Of a stretch of DNA of 64,000 nt, positions 52,401 through 64,000 are shown in pieces; positions within the stretch are counted from its first letter, which is position 1, and each line of letters opens with the position of its first letter. Where the stretch lies: positions 54,443,993-54,507,992 of the forward strand of contig NC_044573.1 of NCBI RefSeq assembly GCF_901933205.1, given 5' to 3'. A program made the translations under genes and the position numbers. This stretch comes from Camarhynchus parvulus. Lineage: Eukaryota; Chordata; Aves; Passeriformes; Thraupidae. Under the pieces are notes generated by a model. That model made no database searches and was not told where the DNA came from. It saw only the letters and a program-made list of their open reading frames with translations.

Positions 52401-54991
52401 TATCTGGGTTTGAAATAAACTGGTATAAAGTACGAATTTAAACTACATTTGGCCCTTTATTTTCAAAGTCAAAAGAAGAAAAGCAATGTGGGAGAACTGA
52501 TGTGATAGATCACAAAAAAAGAGAGATATTTTAAGGGCTAAGTTTCTTGCCTGCAGAGTAAATCACCCTCTGTATCCTTAAGTCATCTACTGCACCTTTC
52601 TTTTGCAAGTTGATCTTTCTTGCCTATTGCAAGGTTTGAAAAAGGACAAATTGCTCTAGCTGATTCTGCACCAATTCTGCCCCAAAATCTCAGCCATTAT
52701 GTGTCCTACCTGCAACAAAAGACAAAGTGCCACTTCTTTGCTGTATAAAATGGTATGTGTTTATCCTCATCCTTATATGATCTCTCTCTTCCAAAATAGC
52801 TGTTAGACAATGGTTCCAGAAGATAGGATAGAAACTCTTCTCAACCCCCTGTGGGGTTACAAGATTTTTCTCTGATTTCATAGCGCAGGAGCTTCTCCAG
52901 GGAATGCCTTCACAATGCTAAGAGGAGGACAGAAAATGTTGCAGGGGGGTCATGTTCAAGGAAAGGCTCCAAAACAAGCAAAGAGGGCCAGATGGGACAG
53001 TGCCAGAAGTTCAGAAAATTGCAGTACTGTAATGACAGCCTTCTGAGGAGGTGGGGGGGGGAAGAAAAAAAAAATCTTTTAATCAGTAGAGAGACATCAA
53101 ATTAAATGGTTGAAATGGTGCAACTTGTGGTTTTTGCCATGTCCAATACCTTGGGAATTGCTGGGTAAAACACTTTAAAACCTATCTAAAAGTTAGCACA
53201 AATTCTACAGGAGGTAGACAGTCAGTGAATGCAACAATTGAGAAATTGCCTTCTTTTCATTTTCTAGAGTTACTCTGTGGAATTTGAAGGGACTGTAGTC
53301 TGTATTCAATAGGGCTTCCCAGGTATAAATGTAATAAACCAAATAATTCTTCCATCAGTTATTTCTTTTGAGAAGTCTTCCCAAGACAGTGCTCTGCACA
53401 CAAGGGGTTTTCTGTAATAATTACTCCTGGGAACCCAGTGGAATAAGTGGTAATTACACTATCTAAACACAGAAATAGATCCTTGTGCCATTGGTTCCAG
53501 AACTAATAGGAAACCTTACTCCAGATTTCTAGGGTTTTTTAATATTCATAATCTTCCAGCACTAAAAGATGGAAGGTTTTCACAGACTTCCTTACTCTGC
53601 AGCTTATAATAGCTACCTGTCCCATAGCTGGTATAATAAACAGTTGCTGTACCCTTGGGTTCCTTTCCTTAGCTACAGAGTAGGGCCAGCAGATGTTATG
53701 CAAAATGAAGTCCTCCATGATTGTGGGATTGTTCAAAGGGCCATAATACCAACCCACCCCCAAGAGAATGAGTCAGTCCAGCCAGCTCAAATACTATTCC
53801 TATTTCCTAGCAGTACAAACAGAAATCATAACACAGTTAGTAAACCATGCCACCAAATGGAGGCAAAGAGCCAGATGCAGAACTAGCAGAAGAAATTGAT
53901 ACCTGTGATAGTCTGAGAGATCATATGTAGTGTACCAAGGAGAAAAAACGTTCCATTGGACAGAAGGCCCATCTTCACCATCCGGTACTTTTGCCAAGCT
54001 AGAGGGTCTCAGGAAGAGTGAAAGTGGTGAAAAAACTGAAAGGTAAACTGAGATCTTGGAGACAGTGTGTATTATTTGTACTATTATTCTAGAAGGTCTA
54101 CTCAGAATGAGTGCACAACATTCTAGTCCTTCATAATTATGTACTAACTTTCACACTCCGGAGAAATTGTTCATTTCATCGGAGTGACTTGCTGAATCAA
54201 AGATTCTAAATTTCTTTTTATGCCTTGGACCAAGGCACCAAAAATAAACCCTCTGTCTGTTCAGTCTCTAAATATAGCCAAGAATTAAGATATTCCTGCT
54301 TCTGCATCCTAAATAATCTAATGGAATCAATTACTGTTTTGCGTAGATGACATCTGGTATTTGCAAATAAAACATGAAACATGAAATCCAACCAAAATAA
54401 GCATGAAACTGAAGTTTCCAGCCACCCAACTACATCCTCAGTAAATGTAATAGTTTTGCTTCACAGGGTGGGTTTTGCATATTATAAATTTCAGCTTAAA
54501 TCTCTCTGAGAGAAAGTAACACAAACAGAAGAATAGGGCTGAAGACTTTGGCTTCAGCCACTGGTTGAGCCAGTGAACACTTCATGCATTTACTGAGAAC
54601 ACTGTCCCATTCCTTGGAGTTTCAGCCTCATGCATTTTTTTGAGCAGAGCACCAGTCATGCCAAGCAAAATCACTTTCTTTGTACCATGCGACGCAGCAA
54701 GGTTCAGAGTGAACACCAATGTCAGCTGTGGAAAGGAGAGAATCTGAAATGGATTAAATACAGCTTTTTCCCACTGTGGCAGTAAGATCTTTCCCCATTT
54801 TATTTGACAGCTAAGGATAGTCCCACTATATAATACCCATGTTTACAATCCATTTCAAAATGTATCCCATTGTAGCACTTCGCTGGCATTGCAATTAATG
54901 CTTTATTCTGCTAGAGCCAGAATCTCCTTGGATGTACATACAGGATTTGGGGGGGGGTGTTGCTTGCTCTTTCTTCCTTTCTTCCTTCCTT

Positions 54992-55215
54992 AGGAGAAGA
55001 ATTCTTTACTGTGAGAGCAGTGAGGCACTGAAACAGTTGCCAAGAGAAGTTGTGGGTGCCCCATCCATCCCTGGCAGTGTTCAAGGTCAGGTTGGATGGG
55101 GCATTGAGAAACCTGGCCTAGTGGAAGGTGTCCCTGCCCATGGCAAGGAGATTGGAACCAGATGATTTTTCAGGTCCCTTCCAACCCATTGTATGATTCT
55201 GACTCTATGATTCTT
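54992..55215 (+). mobile_element. RGS17: CR1 LINE 3' fragment
   Basis: About 225 bp of CR1 3' end, sense to the gene. It includes AGAATTCTTTACTGTGAGAG, CAGTTGCCAAGAGAAGTTG, AGTGTTCAAGGTCAGGTTGG, AGTGGAAGGTGTCCCTGCC and AGGTCCCTTCCAACCC, and ends with repeated TATGATTCT octamers. It is non-coding, 5'-truncated and lies about 3 kb upstream of the coding exon. Confidence 0.93.
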
Positions 55216-58214
55216 TTCTTGCTTTCTTTTATCGGTTTCTTTTTGTTTTTCAAATACAGCCTAAATAGATAAATGTAACTTTACCTGCAACGAAGGACTT
55301 CCCTCTTCCTTCATCAAATAATGCATGGCCAGAAAGGAGATGGGTTATGTACCTCCCCATACTCCAGAGCTGTTACAACATAGCAAAGCAAGTAGTTCTG
55401 CCCTAAAGACTGGCTAGACTGTCTCTGAGCAACCTTGGAGGAAGTCATTTCTCCTGAAATGCTCTACAATGGAGAGCCATATTTCCTCACAATTCTTTGT
55501 CCTGCCAAACTTGCAAACCTCTGAAACAGTTGGCCATGGTAGTTAATACCAAAAGATGAATGCTGGAGACTTTTCAGTGGTTGAGTTTGCTGGTCAGGAT
55601 CAAAGGTGTGAAACATTCCTGTGAAACCCCACTTCTGACTGTCCCTCTCTGCCATATTCTGTGTGTTGGGAACTGCAGTTGCAGATTTTACCTTTCTGCA
55701 GCTGCATAATTCCCACCCATTTCACCATCACTTCTGACAGTGTAAGCAGGAATGGAAGAAAGTGGTCCCCACATTCTTTGTGCTGCCTGATGTTCAGTTT
55801 TCTCCCCTGCTCTGTCCAAGTGCTCACATCTTCCCGAGGTAAATGAGAAAGTCACTTGAAGCAAGTTAAACCTATTTTTTTTCTTCTCCCTCTAGATTAA
55901 ATTTCAATAATGGCTATTCCTTTATCAAATTCACCAGGTCCCTGTACAAATGCTGCTTCCAGCACAGAGAAGGGAGACAGCTCAGGTGAGGGAATGAGTG
56001 ACTGTGAGCTGTGCAGGAGAAACGGGAGAGGGATATTTATTTTAGTGGCAGCAGCATCTTGTGGTGTGGTAAAGTTTTTGTGAAACTATACAAAGTCACC
56101 AACGGTCATCATCATGTCTGAATGGATAACCTTCATCCTGTCCCCTTTATTTATAGTGCCACATATTCTAGCCATAGTACATTTTATATATATATAGCTA
56201 AAATGGTGAAAAAATGCTTGACTTCAGGTACACAGGTGGAATGAATGGGATTACAGCCCAACAATCCCTAAATATGGATAACTTACTGGTTTCTGAAACT
56301 GATAAATTTTGGGTTTTTTTGGGTTTTGTTTTTTTTTTTTTTGTACAAATATTTCTAGAATCACTATCTTACTTAAAAGAAACAAACATTCCATTTGAAA
56401 ATATCTGGCTTTAATTCCTTTAACCACAGTCATTGCACTTGCTGAAAAAAATACTAATTCACAGCATGACACAGCTATCTATGAAATAATTTAAATGCAT
56501 CATGCACAGTCAGCAGAAGTTCTGCATTGTAATTTGGAGAAAAAGACTTCATACTGTCACTTGCTCTCTGAGCTACATATTATGCTTCAACAATTTCCCT
56601 TCCTTCCCATCTATTGAAAAAATATTGGCAGTAATCCAGTTACACCAGAGCATCTCTTTCTAACCCCAGAGGTTTGCATTTGACATGAGAAAAAAAAAAG
56701 GTGTCAGTTTTGTTTCCATGTCATTTTAATTTTCAAGAGCAGCTATAAACCATAAGTCATATCAATGGCATAAGCAGGTGCAACTACCAGTGATAGTTAA
56801 ATGGTTCTTCATTGTTTGATTTGACCAAACACTACAGAAATTACTTGATTCTACTCAGTGACAGTATACTTGGAAAAGATAGCTATTTAAGAAGCCAAAA
56901 TAACCACCAACCTTGAGCTTCTTGAGTTTTAGAGCATGGGTTTGAACCTTAGTATCCTTACTGTGTGTGGTTGTGTGTAAGCTGTCTAGAAGGACACTAT
57001 TGCAAAATAAAAACCTCGGGAGTTTTAGCAACCATGTAAATGATAACTGTCACAGCTGCTGCTTGAGTGCATGTAGAAGAAGTGGCATGTCTCTTATTTG
57101 TCTGTGCATGGTGTACCCAGGTGGCAAATCAATCAGATTTTGCCTTTCCCCAGCACTCCTGGTTGTAGCAGGATGCCCTGGGAGTGTGGAGCACAGTGCA
57201 TGCTGCTCACACCAGGCCATCTCTACCCGCTTCTGTTTTAAACCAAGCTCCTCCCCACAGTAATCTGTTAGCCCTTTTGCAAAGGCAAAAGTACCAAATT
57301 TTACTCTAATTTATATGTTTGTACTAGCCATTACTCTGGGAAACAAAGTTGTTGTAGAAAGGTGTGACCCGTTAGAAGGAGTCTGACATCTAAACCTTCC
57401 TAAATAATGTAACTTATCAGTAAATGTTTCACTTCTTTTGAAGACTAGATAATGCATGGTATACTACTTCCAGGTGCATGTTTTAAGTCACTGGAAGAAA
57501 AAAAATCTTGGCCTAATAAAATCTAGGAAAACCTGGCAATGAGCAAAGATCTGTGACTTTGAGAAAAAATCTTTTGAAAGAAGAATATCTTTGAGAAAAT
57601 AGTCTCAAAGGTGGAAAAGTATACATATTTACTATTAATTTTATTTACCAAGAATAACTCTTAAGTAGCAAGCCTTTCAGTTATAACATATAAAATCTTG
57701 GCCCTTACCAGACAGCTGCCCTCCATATAATATCACTTACATCAATTTATTTGGTCTAGCAAAGTCAAAAAGTCAAAAAAAAAATCATTTTCCAACTCGT
57801 GTTGAAGGTGAATGACCATCCTGCTGTATACTTTTAGCTGTATATTTAGCACAATGGAAACAGCTGTGGTAGTCCTATGGTAAGGAGCAAGGCAGTCTCT
57901 CCCAAGTGCTGCAAAAGATGTATGGCTTGCTGTTAAAAACACTGATGATAAAGAGCTCTTTGAGTCCAGCCTAAGCAGTAAGGATGGGCATGATTAACAG
58001 CCCAGGAGCATAAGAGTGTCACTGAGACGTGCTCTTCTAGAAACTGCTTTCGATGCACTGGAGCTATTCCTTGGCTGGCTCAGGTGATGGTCATGTGCTT
58101 TTGTTGCCATGTGCTGTGGGAAGCAGTTGCATCAGGCATTGCTGTAGAAATGTGAATGTAATTTATGATGGTCTGTAGTAATTCTGTACATCTCTTATGT
58201 CTGTGTTCTTATAG
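55216..58214 (+). other. RGS17: RGS17 intron 1, 3' end with splice acceptor
   Basis: AT-rich intron ending in a pyrimidine-rich stretch (about 58183-58212) and a TATAG acceptor, with AG at 58213-58214. It contains a 14-base poly-T near 56329. Nothing else was recognised. Confidence 0.7.
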
Positions 58215-58239
58215 CCACTTGGGCACTGAAGTAGCTGAC
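58215..58239 (+). other. RGS17: RGS17 exon 2, 5' UTR part
   Basis: Twenty-five bases between the acceptor AG and the ATG. Read in the RGS17 frame they contain no stop codon (His-Leu-Gly-Thr-Glu-Val-Ala-Asp), so nothing in this exon blocks translation entering from an upstream in-frame start. The context at the ATG is GAC-ATG-A, with G at -3, which is adequate. Confidence 0.85.
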
Positions 58240-58358
58240 ATGAGAAAGAGGCAGCAGTCACAAAATGAAGGAACATCAGCTGTGTCTCAAGCACCTGGAA
58301 ACCAAAGGCCCAACAACACATGTTGCTTTTGTTGGTGCTGTTGCTGCAGCTGTTCATG
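58240..58358 (+). CDS. RGS17: RGS17 (RGSZ2), first coding exon, partial
   Basis: Encodes residues 1-39 of regulator of G-protein signalling 17. It starts Met-Arg-Lys-Arg-Gln-Gln-Ser-Gln-Asn-Glu, has NQRPNNTCC at about 21-29, and then the cysteine string CCFCWCCCCSCS (28-39). The last two bases (TG, 58357-58358) begin a codon completed in the next exon, almost certainly Cys-40. The donor is GT at 58359 (GTATGT), giving a phase-2 junction. The cysteine string is the palmitoylated membrane anchor shared by the RZ subfamily (RGS17, RGS19, RGS20). The residues before it match RGS17 and not RGS19 or RGS20. From family knowledge, RGS17 accelerates GTP hydrolysis by G-alpha i/o, z and q, and binds the mu-opioid receptor complex in neurons. 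The RGS domain itself lies in downstream exons outside the window. Compared with the human protein as I recall it, residue 13 is Ser instead of Pro. The start is fixed by homology; the frame is open upstream. Confidence 0.96.
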
Positions 58359-61300
58359 GTATGTCCTGTAGTATATTTGCTTCCATATCCACCACAGGTA
58401 AACAATGAAAATGGAAAGCACTGGGAACATGTTAACTTCTGGGAGAGGAGACACAATTTAACTTTTCACTTAAAATTTTGATTTATATATTCCCTGATTT
58501 GGTTGGACATCTTGTGATGGGGAAGAGGAAAGAATAGTAAATTCAAGCTATATTTATCCTACTTAAGCCATAACTAAATGAGAAAATTTCAGTTGTAAAA
58601 CATGTATTTGTGAGTGAGAGACTTGATAATGAATATTTTATAGCTTACATTCCAAACATTTTTTTCTGCTTGTACTTCTGATAGTGCAGTTCTCTGCATT
58701 CAGGAGAATAAAAGGGAGATGATCATGAATGTGAATATGTGGTATCCTGTTATATTACTAATGTAACAGGTAATATAAATAATAATATAAATTATGTAAA
58801 TCTGAAAACATGGGCCTTTAATTCCACTTTTAAATGGAGTGGCATAATTTTAGTGGCTGCTTGTCCCTTCCTCAATGAAGTGTTCACTTGTAAAGTCAAA
58901 GATTTAAAGTCAGTTTCAAAAATAGCTTTAAATTCTCAGTGTCTTGAGATGCATCAGATCTTTATTTCTTATTTTTATGAACACAGTATTGAAATATAAG
59001 GTAAATGACATGCAGTACTCTTCAGAGCCTGTGCGTCATATTAGCCAGACAGTTCAGTGTTTTTGAAGTCACCATTCCTCTGTGTACCTGTGTTATTTTC
59101 ACTTCAATCACCCATCTGGCCCCAGTCTAAAACCTGAGGCTCTTTGCTTCAGTATATTTAAAAATACTTACCAGTATATATGCACTAGGGCTAGGGTTTT
59201 TTCCAAGATACTGCCACATCCTGGAGGCAGTGGCAGAGGAGACCTGCCTTGGCTGTTATTTCCAGTTTCACCTGAAGGCAGAGTGTATTGGGAGCAAGGA
59301 TGAGCCAGAGCTCATGTTTTACCAAGTAACTTTGCAATATGTTCAATCCATATTGAGAAATAGGTGGAAGTGTATTAAACAGGAAGCAAAGAGAGGGTGT
59401 TTCTTTCTGCTCTGGGGCAAGGGCACAATATCAGCTATGCTGTTACAGTCCAGAGATTCATTTACCTCAGTATCCTATTTCAGGAAGTGACCTTTATCAG
59501 ATACCACAAGATAAGGATAAAAAAGTAGATATGCACCTCCTCAAACTACCCACAGTAAAACACCTCACAACTACTGTCAATCTGCAATTTAGGGATTTCC
59601 TGGCCCAGAGTTCCTTTTTGTGTGGTTTATAGACCTTGGGGGAATTTTCGTTCCTTAATTTGGCAAACCATTTTCTGAAGTGACTTCCTAACTCATCTAA
59701 AATTTTGGCACCCAGGGTTTCCTCTAGCAATAAATTCTAAAATGGGCCAGTGTACTCCCTTTTACTTGTGTTAACCTACTAGAAATTAATTTCATTTGAT
59801 GCTTCCTTGTTCTTATATGAAGAACAGTGACTAATCATTCCCAGGATGGTCAAGATTTTACAGAGCTCTCTCATATCCCCCTTCACCCGTTTTGTCTTCC
59901 ACAGTCTTCTCTATTTTAATCTCTGTGATACAGAAACTGACCTAGACCATGATTTATCCTTATCCGTCCTATTTACTCATCTACCTTGTGTCTCGCTATA
60001 TACCTTTCTTATTCTACTATTTCCTGTCTGAGATGTGTGACTAGATCTGTGTTGTTGAGACATGGGTGCACCATGTTTTGTGTTTGCTCTTGAGTTTTGT
60101 TACTAATTCCTAGCACTCTGCTTATTTTTTAACAGCCCCAGAGATGATGTTTTCATGGAATTATCCACCCTGAATACAACATCTCTTTCCTGAATGAAAA
60201 TAAAACCCATCATTGTGCATGTACAGCTAGGGTTGGCTTTTCCCTTGCATGCTAGAATATTAATAATATTCATATAATATCAATAGTATTTAATAAAATA
60301 TCCATCTAATTTCTAAAACTTAATGGCAACTGATTTCACTTTTTAAGCAAGCTGCACCTCAAGAAATCTTAAATTTGACAATGATACTCTAGTTTGAAGC
60401 TCTTGTGACCCTTGGAGTGCCTCCAGTCCTTAGAAGGCAATACCATTATATATGTAAACAGTTTAAGCACATTAAACTTAAATTAGAGTAATTATTGATT
60501 TAAAACATAGGATGTACCTTCAGCTGCTCTGTTGTTTTTACTGTCTTTCAGGGTTTTCAAGGGCTTGAGGTTGGGATTTTTCTTTGCAAAGTCAATTAGA
60601 CAGAGTATGGAGAAATCCTGTTAGCTAGTTTTCAAGATTAAGTAAAGTAAGTGATCAAAGGAACAGTTACATCACTCAGGTTGCTAAAATCAAAAAGAGA
60701 GAAAATGTGATGCAATAAGTATTTTCCAGCTTTAACTTCTAAGATCCTGTGGTAGAAACTCCATTAGAGGAAAGATGGGACAAAACTTTGAAAAATGCAG
60801 TATGAAATGTTTCAGAACCTCAGTTAAAATTAAGTCACTGATTGTGATGCCAAATTTAATAACAACTTTCAAAAAGTAACTAACTTTATTACTCTCATAT
60901 ATAGGGAATTCTAGCTAATTAATTCTCTAGGGTAGTTCTCTGTAAGAGAAAAGCCAAATCAACAATTGTAACAGGTTCTCTGGACCTAATGTAATTACAT
61001 TCTTTCCCTAGTTCCACAGGTCTGTGTATTTGAGTAACATTAATTTCTCAAGAGATACCTGTCTGGAAATGTTGCTAGATTCATTAATGGGGCAGGCAAT
61101 GTTCTATGAAGATCAGAATTTTCTTCAGTTTTTCCACCTGTATGTGACTGATGATAGCGCTTACATCATTAACCACTTACTGCCTCAACTTCTTCACCAT
61201 TCACAGAAATGGGATGTGCAAATTTTATTAAAAAATACTCCCTTTTTACTATTCAAAGAGACAGTTCAGTAGTTCCTATATCCAAATAAATAATTAGAAT

Positions 61301-64000
61301 TCTGAAAATATCTTTTGTGAATCGTGGTTCTTGTTTTCTTCTGTTCTACCCCATGTTAAAATCAGAATAGGTATTAAGTCTTCTGTTTGCACAACAACAT
61401 TGGCAAATATTCACACCTTTGTTTGGGGAAATAGTATCTTGCCTAATAGACACTTGTTAAGAACAAAAAAAAATAGAGAAATTGTTTGGTACATCTTATT
61501 AAAGCCCTTTTAAAAATTATTTTTATCTAATATATCTTTCTTAAAGATAACAGCTATTTGAAGGACTTCTCTACTGCTGTGGGATAATCCTTGTAGGTAG
61601 CTCAGCCCCAGACAGATGCTTACTCACTGCTCAGCAGCAGGATGGAGAAGAGAATCAGAAAAGTGAAAGCAACAAAGCTTTTCCATTGAGACAAAAATTT
61701 TAATTGATAAAGCAAAGCTGTATGCACAAGTAAAGCAAAACAAAAAATTCATTCACAGCTTCCCATCAGTTCAGCCATGTCCTGGAAAGCCATGGTCAAT
61801 CACATCTTACAGTGACTTGAGGAAACGGATGCTACAAATCTCAATCTCCATCCTTCCTTTTACTTCTGCAGCTTTTATTGCTGATCCCAATGTCATATGG
61901 TAAGGAATATCCCTTTGGTAACTTGTGGTCAGCTGTCCCAGATGTGTCTCCTCACAGCTTCTTATGCACCCCCAGCCAGCACACTGACCAGGCAGTGTGA
62001 GAAACAGAGAAATCCTTGATACTGTTCAGTGACTGCTCAGCAGCAGCTATAACATTAATGTGTTATCAACACTGTTTTGGTCAAAAATCCAAAACATAGC
62101 ACCAACAAGGATCCCTATGAAGAAAATTAACTCCATCCCAGCCAGCCTCAGTACATCTATTGGCACTGACAATTGTCAGGACAGTAAATTGCTCAGTTTA
62201 CAGGGACAAAGCAAGACTTATTACCAAGGTTTGCTCAGATTGAAAAAGAATGGAGATTAATACGACTATTAAGATGGCTGTTTTATTTTAATAGGCATGC
62301 TCATGACATTGCCCAACTAGTTTAAGCTCTGAACTTGTTTCTGAGTAAAAGTAGTGAAGGGAACACTCATCCTCCTGAGTGGAAAAAAGTAAAACACTTT
62401 TGAAGCTCCCAACAGGAAATGCTTGTCCTCTTACAGCAGAAGCAGATGATACATCCCTGTGAAGATCTTCTACAGACCTTCCTCTCTTCACTGACCAGAC
62501 ATAGATCTTAAGCACTCATTTCAGGAAGACTGCCTAATTAAAGTAGCTAACAGACAAGTACCAGTCATGTACCTATGGTCCTGTCCTGAATCACCCCATG
62601 TCTTAAGCTTCTGCAAAGCTCCATTTCAATAGAGGACTGAAGAATGTGCTTCTTTATGAGGCATCATTTCAATGACTTGGGCAGCCTGAGACTTGCAAAA
62701 TTTGCAGTAAGTCTTCTAACACGACATTCCATAATTTCCTCAATTATGCTTTCTCCAGAGAGTTGCCCATTCAGTACTTAGAGCTGTGACTTTATAGTTT
62801 TGAGCTCAGTTTGACAAGGCTAGAGGCGTAAGCCTGCTATTTCACCTCCCCAACCTTATTTAGAAATCCATTACTCCAGCTTCCTGAGCAGACATGAAAT
62901 TAGTAGTTTTCTTGCAAACACTTGTAAATTACATTCTTCAAATAAACTCTAAAGGCACTAGCACAGGGAGGTTGGTCTTCTGCCAGTTTTATTTTGCTTT
63001 CTCCTTTGTCTCCTACCCAGAGCAGGAGTCATATCTTTTTATTCCCTCTTTCATAAGGTGCTCAGTGAATTTGAAAACTATGGGACACTGGTGCCCAATA
63101 ATCTGTCTCCTTTTACTGTACACAGAAGGCTCAGAAGGGGTCTGACATCTACCCTGCGAGAGACTTTAGCAGTATGGCAGTCTGGGGGACATGGAAAGAC
63201 TTCTGGGTGATAAGTGAAGATGATCACTTGGCTTCAACTGTAGCTCGATTGAAGTGAGTGAGCTGAAGGGCTTTTACCCAAAAATGTAACCATTAAAACT
63301 GCTGAAGACTTGTGGAAGAGAGTTTCCCACACACAAGAGATCCCAGGGAAGATAGGGTATTTGCCATCTTGGCAGTAAACAAGAGTTGCTCTTGGCAAGA
63401 AGCCTCTCCCCTCAGTTCTTATAACTTGTCTATGACTGCTGTGAGCTACTCTGAAATTTCTTCCTGATGATGTTGCTACACAAATATTTTTCTTTATTAA
63501 AGGGAGCATTTTCCTTGCAAGAGTTTCACAGTTTACTTGGGCCTACAAGAAAATATTTCTGTCACTTGTGCAATGAATATGAAATGGCAGACACAGTTCT
63601 AAGAACAATTTTTAATTGCATTAATACCCATTCTCTATGGGGTTCAGTGTTATCCTCTTAATAAACAGTGTGCTCTAAATGCAATAAAAAACCAATCAAA
63701 ACAAAACAACTCCTTTTTTTTTCTTTATTTTTTTCTTTTTGCATTTCCCACCTCTGTGGTACTTTGAGAAGAACAACATTTTCCTGGCATATTCAATCTT
63801 AGTTTGTTATCAAAAAATTGTGTCAAGGCTTTGCATGAGTCTACATAAGATTATTTCTAGGGGCTACAGTCATGGCTGCTTTATTTCATTTAACTGTGGC
63901 AGAAAGTTTGAAGGACAAAGAAGCAAAGAAAGGATGGAAACAAAACAAAATTATTCCAATACATTATAGCCACATGTTCATAAGTCTGTGGAAAACAAAA
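58359..64000 (+). other. RGS17: RGS17 intron 2, 5' part
   Basis: AT-rich DNA after the exon 2 donor. I looked for the next exon (the segment after the cysteine string, Leu-Thr-Val-Arg-Asn-Glu-Glu, and the start of the RGS domain) in this stretch and did not find it. No CR1, LTR or RNA gene was recognised. An 82-codon frame at 61024-61272 has no recognisable domain. Confidence 0.65.

Larger units (their letters stand above)
28969..54991 (+). other. RGS17: RGS17 intron 1, central and distal part
   Basis: About 26 kb of AT-rich intronic DNA. I recognised only minor structures: a perfect hairpin (31912-31938), an AT-rich palindromic tract (38105-38160), a 19-base poly-T (46403-46421) and a nine-base G run (53053-53061). 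A GC-richer patch at about 30200-30440 may be an old repeat of unknown family. The longer open frames (for example 40360-40743 and 48149-48550) have no recognisable domain, no flanking acceptor and donor pair that I could support, and no paralogue I know. Confidence 0.5.

Noticed and set aside
58240..58358. RGS20 or RGS19 instead of RGS17
   Set aside because: The cysteine string is shared, but the residues from 5 to 27 (Gln-Gln-Ser-Gln-Asn-Glu-Gly and Asn-Gln-Arg-Pro-Asn-Asn-Thr) are those of RGS17.
61024..61272. 82-codon frame considered as RGS17 exon 3
   Set aside because: The translation does not match the segment after the cysteine string or the RGS domain of RGS17.
1..64000. CRISPR arrays, bacterial operons, tRNA or rRNA genes
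   Set aside because: No spaced direct repeats, no cloverleaf with A and B boxes and no rRNA-like stretch noticed. The sequence is a vertebrate intron and intergenic region.

Overview
The window is vertebrate nuclear DNA, almost certainly from a bird. It is mostly AT-rich and non-coding, with one strong CpG island. It carries several 5'-truncated CR1 LINE copies ending in the avian CR1 3' signature (repeats of ATTCTATG-type octamers), plus at least one bird-type endogenous-retrovirus LTR. There are no bacterial-style operons, no CRISPR array and no rRNA or tRNA gene that I could recognise.

The one protein-coding gene I can identify is RGS17 (RGSZ2), a regulator of G-protein signalling of the RZ subfamily, on the + strand. 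Its first coding exon is at 58215-58358 (CDS 58240-58358). It encodes the first 39 residues, including the cysteine string, and ends in a split Cys codon at a GT donor. About 41 kb upstream, a CpG island (about 17086-18925) looks like the RGS17 promoter and non-coding first exon, with a good splice donor after 17602. On this model intron 1 is 17603-58214 (about 40.6 kb), and intron 2 runs from 58359 past the end of the window. The exons for the rest of the N-terminus and the RGS domain are not here.

Layout: 1-17085 is upstream intergenic DNA with a 1-kb CR1 (1181-2212, minus), a solo LTR (about 5609-6180), a short CR1 (6558-6691) and a possible second LTR-like block (11309-12242). 17086-18925 is the CpG island. 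It contains a five-unit GGGCC tract, a long pyrimidine-rich tract, the exon 1 donor, an uninterrupted 40-copy GGAT microsatellite (17764-17925), a (GT)15 tract and a second GC-rich block with another donor-like site. 18926-58214 is intron 1, with two CR1 copies arranged tail to tail (23083-23204 and 23373-23585), a G/T-rich possible quadruplex tract (28381-28537), a perfect hairpin (31912-31938), AT-rich and homopolymer tracts, and a further CR1 (54992-55215). 58359-64000 is intron 2, with nothing recognisable.

The most unusual points concern the RGS17 5' end. Long, pure, probably polymorphic repeats sit within the CpG island just downstream of the exon 1 donor. A reading frame beginning at an ATG in exon 1 stays open across the inferred exon 1/exon 2 junction in frame with RGS17. 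A seven-codon upstream ORF lies in exon 1. I found no convincing new protein system.
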